Part shown: positions 27,636 through 37,315 of the stretch, piece by piece
Layout of the letters: every line of letters starts with the position of its first letter
Position numbering within the stretch: the first letter of the stretch is position 1
From: Dechloromonas agitata is5
GTDB lineage: Bacteria; Pseudomonadota; Gammaproteobacteria; Burkholderiales; Rhodocyclaceae
Length of the DNA stretch: 64,000 nucleotides
Assembly (NCBI RefSeq): GCF_000519045.1
Contig: NZ_KI912532.1
Location: 1,922,001 to 1,986,000 of the forward strand
Direction: 5' to 3'
Position numbers and translations under genes: made by a program
The notes under the pieces: model-generated
The model's database searches: none
The model's input: only the letters and a program-made list of their open reading frames with translations
What the model was told of the DNA's origin: nothing

Positions 27636-27668
27636 ATTATGCGCTACCAGTCTTAGCGCAAGCTTAAG
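27636..27668 (-). promoter_or_regulatory. Promoter with PmrA/QseB-like box for the efflux operon
   Basis: On the minus strand CTTAAG-N5-GCTAAG (27652-27668) is a near-perfect 11-bp-spaced direct repeat of the type bound by PmrA/QseB-class regulators. A CATAAT -10 (27636-27641) follows 10 bp downstream, so the box covers the -35 region, the usual place for activation. The matching regulator class is encoded at 21156-21812 in the same operon. Confidence 0.68.
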
Positions 27669-27736
27669 CCCGGAAAAACGGGCAATTTGGCCATCCAGCC
27701 TTGATCTGAGGCATGATGTAGCTTCGCTACTTGGCC

Positions 27737-27768
27737 TATAATCGAACCGACTAATGACCGAATGGTCA
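27737..27768 (+). promoter_or_regulatory. -10 element and TetR-type operator before the exporter operon
   Basis: A consensus TATAAT (27737-27742) is followed by the perfect inverted repeat TGACC-GAAT-GGTCA (27755-27768), 19 bp before the start codon at 27788. No clear -35 is seen. The operator sits just downstream of the promoter and would block transcription when occupied. The sequence type is that of TetR-family repressors, which commonly control HlyD/RbbA-like exporters, but no such repressor gene lies nearby. Confidence 0.65.
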
Positions 27769-27787
27769 GTAACCAATCGGGTGAAGT

Positions 27788-28774
27788 ATGGAACGCAAGC
27801 GACTCCGTGGCATTTTTCTCTCGGGTCTTTTCCTGGCGTTGCTCGCCGGGGGGAGCTATTACCTCTACCAGCACCGTCCGGCTGGCTTGCCAGTGGGTTT
27901 CGCGTCCGGCAACGGTCGTTTCGAGGCGACGGAGGTCGATGTCGCGACCAAGATCGCCGGGCGCCTGGTCGAACTTGGGCCGCGCGAGGGTGATTGGGTT
28001 GAGGCTGGTTCGGTGGTCGGACGGCTTGATGCCGATGACCTGCGCGCCCAGCTGAGAGCCGCCGAGGCGCAGGTCGTGCAGGCGCAGAAGGCCGTCGATG
28101 AAACACGGGCCGGCGTGCGCAAGTCGAAGGCCGACGCCGCGCTGGCTGGCAAGACATTGAAGCGTTCCGAGGAACTGGTTGGCCGCGGTTTCATTTCCCG
28201 CAACAAGCTGGATAGCGACCAGACCGGCATGGAAGGTGCCATGGCCGGCATGGCGCAGGCGAGCAGTCGCGTCGCCGAGGCCGAGGCGGCGGTGGCGACG
28301 GCGCAGGCACGCGCCGACAGTCTGCGGGCGACGCTCAACGACACCAGCCTGAAGTCGCCGATCGCCGGCCGCGTCCTCTACCGCCTGGCCGAGCCGGGCG
28401 AGGTGTTGGCGGCGGGTGGCAAGGCGCTGACCCTGGTCGACCTGACCGACATGTACATGACCCTCTACCTGCCGACCGAAAAGGCCGGCCAGGTGGCGGT
28501 GGGCGCCGAGGCGCGCATCGTGCTCGATGCCCTGCCCGGCCAGGCGATTCCGGCCAAGGTCAGTTTTGTCGCGGCCAAGGCGCAATTCACGCCGCGCGAG
28601 GTGGAAACGCGCACCGAGCGCGAAAAGCTGATGTTCCGCGTCAAGGTTCGGGCCGACCCGGACTGGCTGTCGGCGCACCGCGACCTGGCCAAGGGCGGCA
28701 TGCCGGGCATCGCCTACGTCCGCCTCGATCCGGGCGCCGCCTGGCCGGCCAGCCTGCCCGCCAACGGGAAATAA
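27788..28774 (+). CDS. HlyD-family periplasmic adaptor (YhiI/YbhG-like)
   Basis: 328 residues. N-terminal membrane anchor (about 9-27), a biotinyl/lipoyl-like segment (GRLVELGPREGDWVEAG), a coiled-coil hairpin (about 75-180, Ala/Glu/Gln-rich), then the second lipoyl half SPIAGRVLYRLAEPGEV and a beta-barrel. Links the inner-membrane ABC exporter encoded next to an outer-membrane channel (not encoded here). Followed 15 bp later by the rbbA-like gene. Confidence 0.92.
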   Translation: MERKRLRGIFLSGLFLALLAGGSYYLYQHRPAGLPVGFASGNGRFEATEVDVATKIAGRLVELGPREGDWVEAGSVVGRLDADDLRAQLRAAEAQVVQAQKAVDETRAGVRKSKADAALAGKTLKRSEELVGRGFISRNKLDSDQTGMEGAMAGMAQASSRVAEAEAAVATAQARADSLRATLNDTSLKSPIAGRVLYRLAEPGEVLAAGGKALTLVDLTDMYMTLYLPTEKAGQVAVGAEARIVLDALPGQAIPAKVSFVAAKAQFTPREVETRTEREKLMFRVKVRADPDWLSAHRDLAKGGMPGIAYVRLDPGAAWPASLPANGK

Positions 28775-28789
28775 GCGGAGATCGCAGCC

Positions 28790-31525
28790 ATGGACCGCCC
28801 GCCGGTCGCCCGCCTGGAAGGCGTCAGCCTGCGCTACGGGGCCGTTGCGGCGCTCGATGGCATCGACCTGAGCCTGCCGGCCGGCGGTATGGTCGGCCTG
28901 ATCGGGCCGGACGGTGTCGGTAAATCCTCGCTGCTGGCCCTGGTTTCCGGCGCACGGCAAATCCAGTCCGGCCGCATCGAGGTGCTCGGCGGCGATATCG
29001 GCCAACGCCATTTCCGGGCGTCGGTGCAGCCGCGCATTGCCTACATGCCGCAGGGCCTGGGCAAGAACCTGTACCCGACGCTGTCGGTATTCGAAAACGT
29101 CGATTTTTTCGGCCGCCTGTTCGGTCAAAATCGCGCCGAGCGGGCGCAGCGTATCGACGAACTGCTTGCCAGCACCGGTCTGGCGCCTTTCCGCGACCGG
29201 CCGGCCGCCAAGCTGTCGGGCGGCATGAAGCAAAAGCTCGGCCTGTGCTGTGCGCTGATCCACGATCCCGACCTGCTCATCCTCGACGAGCCGACGACCG
29301 GCGTCGATCCGCTCTCCCGCCGCCAGTTCTGGGAACTGATCGACCGCATCCGCACCCGCCGGCCCGGCATGAGCGTGCTGGTCGCCACCGCCTACATGGA
29401 GGAGGCCGACCGCTTCGACTGGCTGGTCGCGATGGACGACGGCAAGGTGATCGGCACCGGCACGCCCGCTGAATTGCGGGCGCAGACCGGCCAGGCGACG
29501 CTGGATGGCGCCTTCATCCAGTTGCTGCCGGAAGACAAGCGGCGGGCGCATCAGGAACTGGTTATCCCGCCCTGGGTCGATCGCAGCCCGGGCTACGCCA
29601 TCGAAGCGGAGGGGCTGACCCAGCGCTTCGGCGATTTCGTCGCCGTCGACGGCGTCAGTTTCCAGATCGACGAAGGCGAGATCTTCGGCTTCCTCGGCTC
29701 GAACGGCTGCGGCAAGACGACGACCATGAAGATGCTGACCGGCCTGCTGCCGCCGACTTCCGGCGAGGCCAGGCTGTTCGGCAAGGCGGTCGATGCCAGG
29801 GATCTGGAAACGCGCAAGCAGGTCGGCTACATGTCGCAAGCCTTCTCGCTCTACGGCGAGCTGACCGTGGCGGCCAACCTCGACCTGCACGCCCGCCTGT
29901 TCCACCTGCCGGATGCCCGGCGGGGCCCGCGCATCGCCGAGCTGATGCAGCGTTTCGGGTTGGACGAATACGCCGACCAGGCCGCTGCCGACCTGCCGCT
30001 CGGCATCCGTCAGCGCCTGTCGCTGGCCGTCGCCGTGGTGCATGAACCGAAACTGCTCATCCTCGACGAGCCGACGTCCGGCGTCGACCCGGTGGCGCGT
30101 GATGAATTCTGGGAACTGCTGGTCGAGTTGTCCCGCCAGCACGGCGTCACCATCTTCATCTCGACCCATTTCATGAACGAGGCCGAGCGCTGCGACCGCA
30201 TTTCGCTGATGCATGCCGGCAAGGTGCTGGCCAGCGACACGCCGGCGGCCCTGTGCGCGGCACGCGGCGAAAAGACGCTGGAAGCAGCCTTCATCGGCTA
30301 TCTGGAAGAAGCTTCGGGGGCGAGGGAGGCGACGGAGGGCGAGGCCAAAGCGGCAAATACCGTGGCAGCTGCAGGCAGGGAGCGGCGCGGTATTGGCAGC
30401 GCCTTCAGCCTGCGCCGCCTGCTCGGCTATGCCTACCGCGAGGCACTCGAGTTGCGCCGCGACATGATCCGCCTCGGCTTCGCGCTGCTCGGCTCGGTCA
30501 TCATGACGTTCGTGCTCGGTTTCGGCATGTCCTTCGATGTCGAGAACCTGCGCTTTGCCGTCCTGGATCGCGACCAGACTCCGGAAAGCCGGGACTACAT
30601 CGCCAACATCGCCGGTTCACGCTACTTCGTGCAGCGGCCGCCCTTGCTCGACGAGGCCGATCTCGACCGGCGCATGAAGAGCGGCGAGGTATCCCTGGCC
30701 ATCGAGATTCCGGCCGATTACGGGCGCGATCTGCGGCGGGGTCGGGCACCGGAAATCGGCGTGCTGGTCGACGGCGCCATGCCCTATCGCGGCGAGACGA
30801 TGCGCGGCTACATCGAAGGCATGCACCGCGAGTACGTGCAGCGCCTGTTGCGCGAGCAGGCCGGGCAGCCGGCGGCGCAGCCCTTCAGCATCGTGTCGCG
30901 CTACCGCTACAACCAGGATTTCAAGAGCGTCTATGCCATGGTGCCGGCGGTCATTCCGCTGCTCATGCTGCTCATCCCGGCCATCCTGATGGCGCTGGGC
31001 GTCGTGCGCGAAAAGGAACTCGGCTCGATCACCAATCTCTACGTGACGCCGGTCACCCGGCTCGAATTCCTGGTCGGCAAGCAGTTGCCGTACATCGCCG
31101 TGTGCATGGTCAGCTATTTCCTGATGATGCTGGAGGCCGTGCTGGTTTTCGGCGTGCCGGTGAAAGGCAGTTTCCTGGCCATGACGTTGGGCGCCTTGCT
31201 CTATGTCACGGCGACCACCGGCCTCGGCCTGCTGATGTCCACCTTCACCAAGACGCAGATCGCCGCGCTGTTTGGCACGGCCATCGTCACCATGCTGCCG
31301 ACCATCCAGTTCTCCGGCCTGACCACGCCGGTCGAGTCGCTGCAGGGGGCGGGTTACTGGGTCGGCCAGTTCTACCCGGCCACCTACTTCATCCTGATCT
31401 GCCGCGGCGCCTTCACCAAGGGGCTGGGTTTTGCCGAGCTGTGGCCGTCGCTACTCGCGCTCGCTGCCTTCATCCCGGTGCTGACGCTGGCCAGCGTGGC
31501 ACTGCTGAAGAAACAGGAGAAATGA
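28790..31525 (+). CDS. rbbA: ABC exporter, double ATPase fused to permease (RbbA/YhiH type)
   Basis: 911 residues, the same length I recall for E. coli RbbA. Two ABC ATPase domains precede an ABC-2 permease. NBD1: Walker [10 protein letters not shown], signature LSGGMKQK, Walker [16 protein letters not shown]2: Walker [10 protein letters not shown], a degenerate signature LPLGIRQRL, Walker [13 protein letters not shown]. The permease (about 550-905) has one N-terminal helix, a large external loop and five more helices. Makes an exporter with the HlyD protein and the next permease. E. coli RbbA was described as ribosome-associated; export of an unknown substrate is the more likely role in this operon. 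Confidence 0.93.
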   Translation: MDRPPVARLEGVSLRYGAVAALDGIDLSLPAGGMVGLIGPDGVGKSSLLALVSGARQIQSGRIEVLGGDIGQRHFRASVQPRIAYMPQGLGKNLYPTLSVFENVDFFGRLFGQNRAERAQRIDELLASTGLAPFRDRPAAKLSGGMKQKLGLCCALIHDPDLLILDEPTTGVDPLSRRQFWELIDRIRTRRPGMSVLVATAYMEEADRFDWLVAMDDGKVIGTGTPAELRAQTGQATLDGAFIQLLPEDKRRAHQELVIPPWVDRSPGYAIEAEGLTQRFGDFVAVDGVSFQIDEGEIFGFLGSNGCGKTTTMKMLTGLLPPTSGEARLFGKAVDARDLETRKQVGYMSQAFSLYGELTVAANLDLHARLFHLPDARRGPRIAELMQRFGLDEYADQAAADLPLGIRQRLSLAVAVVHEPKLLILDEPTSGVDPVARDEFWELLVELSRQHGVTIFISTHFMNEAERCDRISLMHAGKVLASDTPAALCAARGEKTLEAAFIGYLEEASGAREATEGEAKAANTVAAAGRERRGIGSAFSLRRLLGYAYREALELRRDMIRLGFALLGSVIMTFVLGFGMSFDVENLRFAVLDRDQTPESRDYIANIAGSRYFVQRPPLLDEADLDRRMKSGEVSLAIEIPADYGRDLRRGRAPEIGVLVDGAMPYRGETMRGYIEGMHREYVQRLLREQAGQPAAQPFSIVSRYRYNQDFKSVYAMVPAVIPLLMLLIPAILMALGVVREKELGSITNLYVTPVTRLEFLVGKQLPYIAVCMVSYFLMMLEAVLVFGVPVKGSFLAMTLGALLYVTATTGLGLLMSTFTKTQIAALFGTAIVTMLPTIQFSGLTTPVESLQGAGYWVGQFYPATYFILICRGAFTKGLGFAELWPSLLALAAFIPVLTLASVALLKKQEK

Positions 31526-31526
31526 G

Positions 31527-32660
31527 ATGGAACGCTTCTCCTGGACCAACATCTTCCGCCTCGGCCTCAAGGAACTGCGCAGCCTGGCTGCCGACAAGGT
31601 GCTGCTCGGCCTGATCGTCTGGGCCTTTTCGGGCGCCATCTACGAGGCGGCGACCGGCGTCTCGCAGGAGTTGCACAACGCGCCGGTGGCCATTGTCGAT
31701 GAGGATGCCTCGCCGCTCTCCAGTCGCCTGGCCGGGGCGCTCTATCCGCCGTATTTCAAGCCGCCCGAGCTGATCCGGCTCGATCAGGTCGATGCGGCAA
31801 TGAACAGCAACCGCTACGCCTTCGTGCTGGTCATCCCGCCGCATTTCCAGCGTGACCTGAGCGCCGGCCGGCAACCTGAAATGCAGCTCAATATCGACGC
31901 CACGCTGATCAGCCAGGCGTTCATCGGCGCCAACTACATCAGCCAGATCGTCAGCGGCGAGGTCAGCGAATACCTGACCGGGCGACGCGATGCGGCCACT
32001 TCGCCGATCCGCCTGACGACGCGGGCACGCTTCAACCCCAACCTGACCGGCCTGTGGTTCGGCGGGGTCATGGAGGCGATCAACAACGTCACCATGCTGA
32101 CCATCATCCTGGTCGGCGCCGCCTTCATCCGCGAGCGTGAGCACGGCACCATCGAGCACCTGCTGGTCATGCCGCTGACCCCCTTCGAGATCATGATGGC
32201 CAAGATCTGGGCCAACGGCCTGGCCGTCTTGCTTGGCGTCGCCTTTGCGCTGCTCGTCATGGTCCAGCGCGTGTTGCAGGTGCCGATCGCCGGTTCGGTG
32301 CCGCTCTTCCTCGCGGCGGCCGCCTGCTACCTGTTCTCGGCGGCGTCCATCGGCATCTTTCTCGGCACCATCGCCCGCTCGATGCCGCAACTCGGCTTGC
32401 TCATCATCATCGTCATCGTGCCGCTGCAGCTGCTGTCGGGTGGGGTGACGCCGCAGGAGAGCATGCCGGAGGCGATCCGCCACATCATGGCGGCGACGCC
32501 GACCACCTATTTCGTCCGGCTAGCGCAGGGTATCCTCTATCGCGGCGCCGGGCTGGAGGTGGTCTGGCGCGACCTGCTGGCGATGACCGGCGTCGGCGCT
32601 GCCTTCTTCACCATTGCGCTGGTCCGTTTCCGCAAGGCGGTGACGCAGACACAACTGTGA
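31527..32660 (+). CDS. yhhJ: ABC-2 type permease (YhhJ-like)
   Basis: 377 residues. One N-terminal helix, a ~150-residue periplasmic loop, then five helices in the C-terminal half, the ABC-2 permease topology; REREHGTIEHLLVMPLTPFE is the conserved coupling segment before the membrane core. Starts 1 bp after the rbbA stop. Half-partner of the permease fused to RbbA. Last gene of the three-gene exporter operon. Confidence 0.93.
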   Translation: MERFSWTNIFRLGLKELRSLAADKVLLGLIVWAFSGAIYEAATGVSQELHNAPVAIVDEDASPLSSRLAGALYPPYFKPPELIRLDQVDAAMNSNRYAFVLVIPPHFQRDLSAGRQPEMQLNIDATLISQAFIGANYISQIVSGEVSEYLTGRRDAATSPIRLTTRARFNPNLTGLWFGGVMEAINNVTMLTIILVGAAFIREREHGTIEHLLVMPLTPFEIMMAKIWANGLAVLLGVAFALLVMVQRVLQVPIAGSVPLFLAAAACYLFSAASIGIFLGTIARSMPQLGLLIIIVIVPLQLLSGGVTPQESMPEAIRHIMAATPTTYFVRLAQGILYRGAGLEVVWRDLLAMTGVGAAFFTIALVRFRKAVTQTQL

Positions 32661-32663
32661 TCG

Positions 32664-32683
32664 ATATCAGCAAATGTTGATAT
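32664..32683. promoter_or_regulatory. 20-bp near-perfect palindrome, operator-like
   Basis: ATATCAGCAAATGTTGATAT: only one base pair off perfect symmetry (apart from the central A-A). It starts 3 bp after the yhhJ stop and lies 76 bp before the start of the next gene. AT-rich and without a T-tract, so it is not a terminator; a dimeric repressor or activator site is more likely. Confidence 0.5.
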
Positions 32684-32759
32684 GTATCATGGGCGGCACC
32701 GGTCGATGAGCGGATCATTCGTCGGACTTGTTCATCCACAGGGATTGTTCCAAGTCGAC

Positions 32760-33470
32760 ATGTTTTTCCTCAGATGTGTATTCACGGCGACTGCGGTCGC
32801 CGCCTTTTTTGGTCCCGCCCAGGCTGCCGACATGGCAGAGCGGCAATATACCCAGCTCGCCGCCCTGCCGGGCGAAAGCCTGCATGCCCGGGCCGGTCAG
32901 CGCTTCGAGGTCGATGTCGATCTCTCCGTGGGCGGGCTCGATGCCGAGGTGGATGGCGAACAGCTCAAGGTGCTCTACCGCATGGCCTTCAACCAGCTGG
33001 CCGAAGGCTGGAGCTGGCAGCCGCTGGCCGATCCGGCGGTCGAGGATTACTACCGTTTCAAGTTCCTGCCGTTGCAATCGGTGACGGTGGAGCGCGGTGA
33101 ATACGTGCATGAAGACAAAATCGGCACGCCGCAGCAGATGAAGGTCAACTGGCGCTACGACTATTTCCTGGCCTTCGAAAATCTGTATGACTTCTATGCC
33201 CGGACTCCCGACGACGATGCCGGCTTCTCGGCCAGCCTGCCGTCAGGCGTGGCCGGGCATGTCGGCATGCGCGCCGTCGCTCATCTGGTCGAGCCGCTGA
33301 TCAGCGAAAGCACCACGTTCTGGAAGGCCACCCATGGTCGGCCGGTCGATTTCACACTGAAGAAACGCTACCTCGTCGGCCATCTCGACGAGATCGATTT
33401 TGTCGATACGGCAAGCGGCAAGGTGCTGTGCCGCATCCTGCCGGGCCAGAGCAACTGTTCCGCCCGGTAG
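32760..33470 (+). CDS. Periplasmic protein of unknown function
   Basis: 236 residues with a signal peptide (MFFLRCVFTATAVAAFF to GPAQAA, about residues 1-22). I chose ATG 32760 because translation from the in-frame ATG at 32682 would add 26 polar residues before the signal. The mature protein is mixed alpha/beta with no motif I know; the C-terminus LCRILPGQSNC has two Cys that could form a disulfide. No membrane helices after the signal. Lies alone between the exporter operon and the convergent uspA gene, with the palindrome at 32664-32683 upstream. I do not recognise the family. Confidence 0.75.
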   Translation: MFFLRCVFTATAVAAFFGPAQAADMAERQYTQLAALPGESLHARAGQRFEVDVDLSVGGLDAEVDGEQLKVLYRMAFNQLAEGWSWQPLADPAVEDYYRFKFLPLQSVTVERGEYVHEDKIGTPQQMKVNWRYDYFLAFENLYDFYARTPDDDAGFSASLPSGVAGHVGMRAVAHLVEPLISESTTFWKATHGRPVDFTLKKRYLVGHLDEIDFVDTASGKVLCRILPGQSNCSAR

Positions 33471-33479
33471 GTGCGGGAT

Positions 33480-33502
33480 GCCGGCGCCGGGGAGGCGCCG
33501 GC
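33480..33502. terminator. Hairpin between convergent genes
   Basis: Perfect 9-bp GC stem GCCGGCGCC/GGCGCCGGC with a 5-base loop, placed 9 bp after the unknown periplasmic gene and 8 bp before the uspA stop (convergent). T-tracts on either side are poor, so it may be a weak bidirectional terminator or simply a transcript-end stabiliser. Confidence 0.45.
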
Positions 33503-33510
33503 CGCCGGTT

Positions 33511-33954
33511 TCAGCGATAGACGAGAACCGGGATCTTGGAGTGCGTCAGCACCTTGTTGGTCTCGCTGCCGAGCAGGAAACCGCTGATGCCGCGACGGCC
33601 ATGCGAGGCCATGAAGATCAGGTCGCAGCCTGATTTTTCAGCCGCTTCGATGATCGCTTCGTAAGGGACGTCGCTGGTCGCCGAGACGGTGGCGCATTCG
33701 ACGCCGGCTTCGGCACACAGCTTTTGCACTTCGCCGAGGTATTCGGTGGCCTGCTGGTCGGCCAGTTCGGCGAACTTCTCCGGCGTGGTCGGGTCGATCA
33801 GGGCGCCTTCGCCGAAATAGGCGATCGGGTATTCCGGCTTGGCGAAGAATGCGGTGACGCGGGCGCCGGATTCCTTAGCGAAGGACACGGCGCGTTGCAC
33901 GGTGGCCCGGGAAAGTTCCGATCCGTCGGTCGGAACGAAGATGTGCTTGAACAT
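33511..33954 (-). CDS. Universal stress protein, UspA family
   Basis: 147 residues, single Usp domain. N-terminal HIFVPTDGSELS and the C-terminal nucleotide loop ASHGRRGISGFLLGSETNKVL-type pattern (G-x2-G-x9-G-S) point to the ATP-binding subgroup. Cytoplasmic stress protein, role not assigned. A strong AGGAGG lies 6 bp before the ATG. Divergent from the beta-CASP nuclease gene 84 bp away. Confidence 0.95.
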   Translation of the reverse strand: MFKHIFVPTDGSELSRATVQRAVSFAKESGARVTAFFAKPEYPIAYFGEGALIDPTTPEKFAELADQQATEYLGEVQKLCAEAGVECATVSATSDVPYEAIIEAAEKSGCDLIFMASHGRRGISGFLLGSETNKVLTHSKIPVLVYR

Positions 33955-34038
33955 GCATAACCTCCTGAAATGACCTGCTGGCGTTGCATTCCGCCTTCTT
34001 GAGGTTCATGCTACAACCAAGTCAGGAGGAATACAAAC

Positions 34039-35451
34039 ATGCGTCTTGCCTTTCTTGGGGCGGCCGGTGAAGTCACCGGTTCCTGTACCTTGGTTGAAAC
34101 GGGCGATGTCCGTTTTCTGGTCGATTGCGGCATGTTCCAGGGCGGCCCCGAAGCGCGCCAGAAGAACCAGCGGGCGCTCAATTTCGGCTTCGACGTGCGG
34201 CAGATCGATTTCGTGCTGCTGACCCATGCCCACATCGACCATTCCGGCCTGCTGCCGCGTCTCGCCATGCTCGGCTATCGCGGACCGATCTACACGACGC
34301 AGGCGAGTATCGACCTGCTCGAAGTGCTGCTGCCCGACAGCGGTCATATCCAGGAAAAGGAAGCCGAGTGGCAACTGCGCCACCGCCACCGGCGCGGCAA
34401 GGACGAGCGCGGCATCGCACCGCCGCTGTACACCGTCGCCCAGGCGCTGGCCTCCCTCAAGCTCTTCAAGCCGGTGAGCTACGGTGAGACCTTCCACCCG
34501 GCCGAAGCGATCAGCGTCCGCTATCACGATGCCGGACACATCCTCGGCTCGGCCTGGCTGGAAGTCACCGTCAAGGGCGAGGGCCGGCCGCGCCGGCTGG
34601 TTTTTTCCGGCGACCTTGGCATGTCCGACCGGGCGGTGCTCTACGATCCGGAGGGACCTCTGCCGGAAGCCGACGTCTTGCTCGTCGAATCGACCTACGG
34701 CGACCGCCAGCACCGTTCGTTGGCCGATACCGAGGATGAGATCGTCGCTGCCTTCGACCGCACCCGGGCCGCCGGCGGCAACCTGATCATCCCGGCCTTT
34801 GCCGTCGGCCGGACGCAGGAAATCCTCTACATGCTAGCCAGCCTGGTCCGCCGCAAGCGACTGTCGCCGCTCAAGGTCTATGTCGATTCGCCGATGGCCA
34901 ACGCGGCAACGCGCATCACGCTGGCCCACCCCAACCTGATCGACCCGGAAACCCGCGACCTGATCGCCTGGCAAAAAAAGCATCCGGACAAGATGAGCAT
35001 CGAGTTTGTGGCCGATGTCGAGCGCTCCAAGGCGCTCAACCAGATCCGCAGCGGTGCGGTGATCCTGTCGGCGAGCGGTATGTGCGAGGCCGGCCGCATC
35101 AAGTACCACTTGCGCGAGAACCTGCCGCGCAGCGAATGCACCGTGCTGATCGCCGGCTTCCAGGCGGCCGGCACGCTCGGTCGGCGGCTGGTCGATGGCG
35201 CGCGGCTGGTCACCATCTTCGGTCAGACGGTGCCGGTCCGGGCGCGCATCTGCACGGTCGGCGGCCTCTCCGCCCATGCCGACCAGAAGGCGCTGCTCGA
35301 TTGGCTGCGCGGCTTCCACCAGGCACCCGGGCGAACCTTCGTCGTGCATGGCGAAGCGGGCGCCTCGGCGAATTTCGCCGCAGCCATCGGTGAGCAACTG
35401 GGCTGGCCGGAGGTGCATCTGCCACGCCCCGGCGAGCGCATCACGCTGTAA
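34039..35451 (+). CDS. Metallo-beta-lactamase/beta-CASP nuclease
   Basis: 470 residues, CPSF-73/Ysh1-like bacterial family. The zinc-site motif THAHIDHSG is intact, as are HDAGHILGSAWLEV, FSGDLGM, the beta-CASP insertion (about 235-375) and the C-terminal RMMBL part GLSAHADQ. Predicted RNA endo/exonuclease in the cytosol. Start supported by AGGAGG upstream. Its stop is 35 bp before phaC, so the two may be cotranscribed, though no functional link is known to me. Confidence 0.92.
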   Translation: MRLAFLGAAGEVTGSCTLVETGDVRFLVDCGMFQGGPEARQKNQRALNFGFDVRQIDFVLLTHAHIDHSGLLPRLAMLGYRGPIYTTQASIDLLEVLLPDSGHIQEKEAEWQLRHRHRRGKDERGIAPPLYTVAQALASLKLFKPVSYGETFHPAEAISVRYHDAGHILGSAWLEVTVKGEGRPRRLVFSGDLGMSDRAVLYDPEGPLPEADVLLVESTYGDRQHRSLADTEDEIVAAFDRTRAAGGNLIIPAFAVGRTQEILYMLASLVRRKRLSPLKVYVDSPMANAATRITLAHPNLIDPETRDLIAWQKKHPDKMSIEFVADVERSKALNQIRSGAVILSASGMCEAGRIKYHLRENLPRSECTVLIAGFQAAGTLGRRLVDGARLVTIFGQTVPVRARICTVGGLSAHADQKALLDWLRGFHQAPGRTFVVHGEAGASANFAAAIGEQLGWPEVHLPRPGERITL

Positions 35452-35486
35452 GATAACTGACTATCTGGTCATTAGAGGGTACCGAC

Positions 35487-37235
35487 ATGTCCGGCAATTC
35501 CAACGGCAAGCACAACGGGGTCGACATCCGCAGCGAGAGTCCACTCGAGACACTCGGTAACGCGGTGAGCAAAGCCATCGACCCGTATGGCGTGACAACC
35601 TCGATGCTCGCCGCCCAGATGGCGTGGCTGATGCATCCGCAGGAACTGGCCCGGGCGGCGAACGCCTTGTCCGGCGACCTGTTCGCGCTACAGTCGCACA
35701 TCATGCGGCGGGCGCTTGGCCTGCAATCGGCCGATGTCATCCAGCCGAATGCCGACGATGCCCGTTTTGCCGACCCGGTGTGGACCGAATCGCCCTCCTG
35801 GGACATCGTCAAGGAGTGGTATCTCGCCTTCACGCACCGCCTGGAAGACATGTTCTTCGAGACACCGGGGCTGTCCGAGAAGGAACGTCGGCGCTCCGCC
35901 TTCTGGTTGCGCAACTGGCTGAACATGGTGGCGCCGACCAATTTCTTCTGGCTCAACCCGGTCGCCATGCGGCGTTTCGTCGAAACCAACGGCGAGAGCC
36001 TGAAGCAGGGCTGGGAGTATTTCCAGCGCGACCTCAAAGCGAAGAACATCCTGATGGTCGATCCGGAGGCCTTCACCGTCGGCCAGAATCTGGCGACGAC
36101 GCCGGGCAAGGTGGTTTTCCGCAACCGGATGCTTGAGCTGATCCACTACGAGCCGACCACCGACCAGGTGCGGGCGATGCCCATCGTCATCGTCACGCCG
36201 TGGATCAACAAGTTCTACATCCTCGACCTGAATGCCAAGAAGAGCCTGGTCAAGTACCTGACCGACCAGGGTTTCTCGGTCTTCATCACCAGCTGGAAGA
36301 ACCCCGATGCCGAGATGGCCGAGGTGCGCTTCGACGATTACCTGCTGGAGGGCGTCAGCGAGGCGGTGCGCGTCGCCAGCGAATTCTGCAAGCAGCCCAA
36401 GGTGCATCTGGTCGGCTACTGCATCGGCGGCACGCTGGTCAGCACCTACCTGGCCTGGGCCAACCGACGCTATGGCCACGACAAGGTGCCGGTAGCGCAC
36501 TGGACGCTGTTCACCACGCTGACCGATTTCGCCCATCCCGGCGACATCGATGTCTTCATCGACGAAGCCTGCGTCGGTGCGCTGGAGGAATCGATGGCCA
36601 AGAAGGGCTACCTCGACGGCAACGAGATGGCCTCGTCCTTCCGCATGCTGCGCTCCAACCCGCTGATCTGGCATTACTGGGAACGCAGCTACCTGCTCGG
36701 CGAACCGCTGCCCCCCTTCGACGTGCTGTTCTGGAACATGGATGCGACGCGCATGCCGCGCGCCATGCATGCCTACTACCTGCGCGAGTTCTACCTCAAC
36801 AACAACCTGATCAAGCGCGACAAGCTGACCATCGCCGGCGAGGCCATCGACCTCGACGAGATCGTCCAGCCGCTTTACGTGGTGACGGCCGAGGACGACC
36901 ACATCGCCCCGTGGAAGCAGTGCTATCGCATCCGCAAGGTGATCAACGTCGAGGCGCCCGTGCGTTTCGTGTTGTCCACCTCAGGCCACATCCTGGGCAT
37001 CGTCAATCCGCCGGTCAAACCGCCCAAGCGGGCCTACTGGATCGGCGAGCCGGTGCGCAACGAGCATTGGGAGCACTGGTTCGAGCGGGCCGAGAAGCGC
37101 GACGGCTCGTGGTGGGAGGACTGGGTGGCCTGGCTGGGCGAGCGGACCGGCGAGTGGGTCGAGCCTTACCCGGCGGCCAATCGCAAGTTCCCCGCCCTGG
37201 GCGATGCACCGGGTACCTACGTGCTCGAAAAGTGA
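35487..37235 (+). CDS. phaC: Class I poly(3-hydroxyalkanoate) synthase
   Basis: 582 residues. Polymerises (R)-3-hydroxyacyl-CoA into PHA granules. An N-terminal PhaC_N region is followed by an alpha/beta-hydrolase core with the lipase-box-like GYCIGG (nucleophile Cys312), the Asp in AEDDHIAPW and the His in SGHILGIVNPP. Length and the single polypeptide indicate class I rather than the PhaE- or PhaR-dependent types. phaA and phaB are not in this window; the MaoC-Pta fusion at 11131-12549 is the only local gene that could feed it. Confidence 0.96.
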   Translation: MSGNSNGKHNGVDIRSESPLETLGNAVSKAIDPYGVTTSMLAAQMAWLMHPQELARAANALSGDLFALQSHIMRRALGLQSADVIQPNADDARFADPVWTESPSWDIVKEWYLAFTHRLEDMFFETPGLSEKERRRSAFWLRNWLNMVAPTNFFWLNPVAMRRFVETNGESLKQGWEYFQRDLKAKNILMVDPEAFTVGQNLATTPGKVVFRNRMLELIHYEPTTDQVRAMPIVIVTPWINKFYILDLNAKKSLVKYLTDQGFSVFITSWKNPDAEMAEVRFDDYLLEGVSEAVRVASEFCKQPKVHLVGYCIGGTLVSTYLAWANRRYGHDKVPVAHWTLFTTLTDFAHPGDIDVFIDEACVGALEESMAKKGYLDGNEMASSFRMLRSNPLIWHYWERSYLLGEPLPPFDVLFWNMDATRMPRAMHAYYLREFYLNNNLIKRDKLTIAGEAIDLDEIVQPLYVVTAEDDHIAPWKQCYRIRKVINVEAPVRFVLSTSGHILGIVNPPVKPPKRAYWIGEPVRNEHWEHWFERAEKRDGSWWEDWVAWLGERTGEWVEPYPAANRKFPALGDAPGTYVLEK

Positions 37236-37315
37236 AGCGGGACGGGGCGGCGGGCTGGTTCTCGGCAGCCTGAGTTGTTACATTGCCGGTTGATACCAAC
37301 GAAGGCGAGACAACC

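Noticed and set aside
33480..33502. Insertion-sequence end
   Set aside because: The repeat is a compact GC hairpin between convergent genes, with no transposase and no matching partner repeat.
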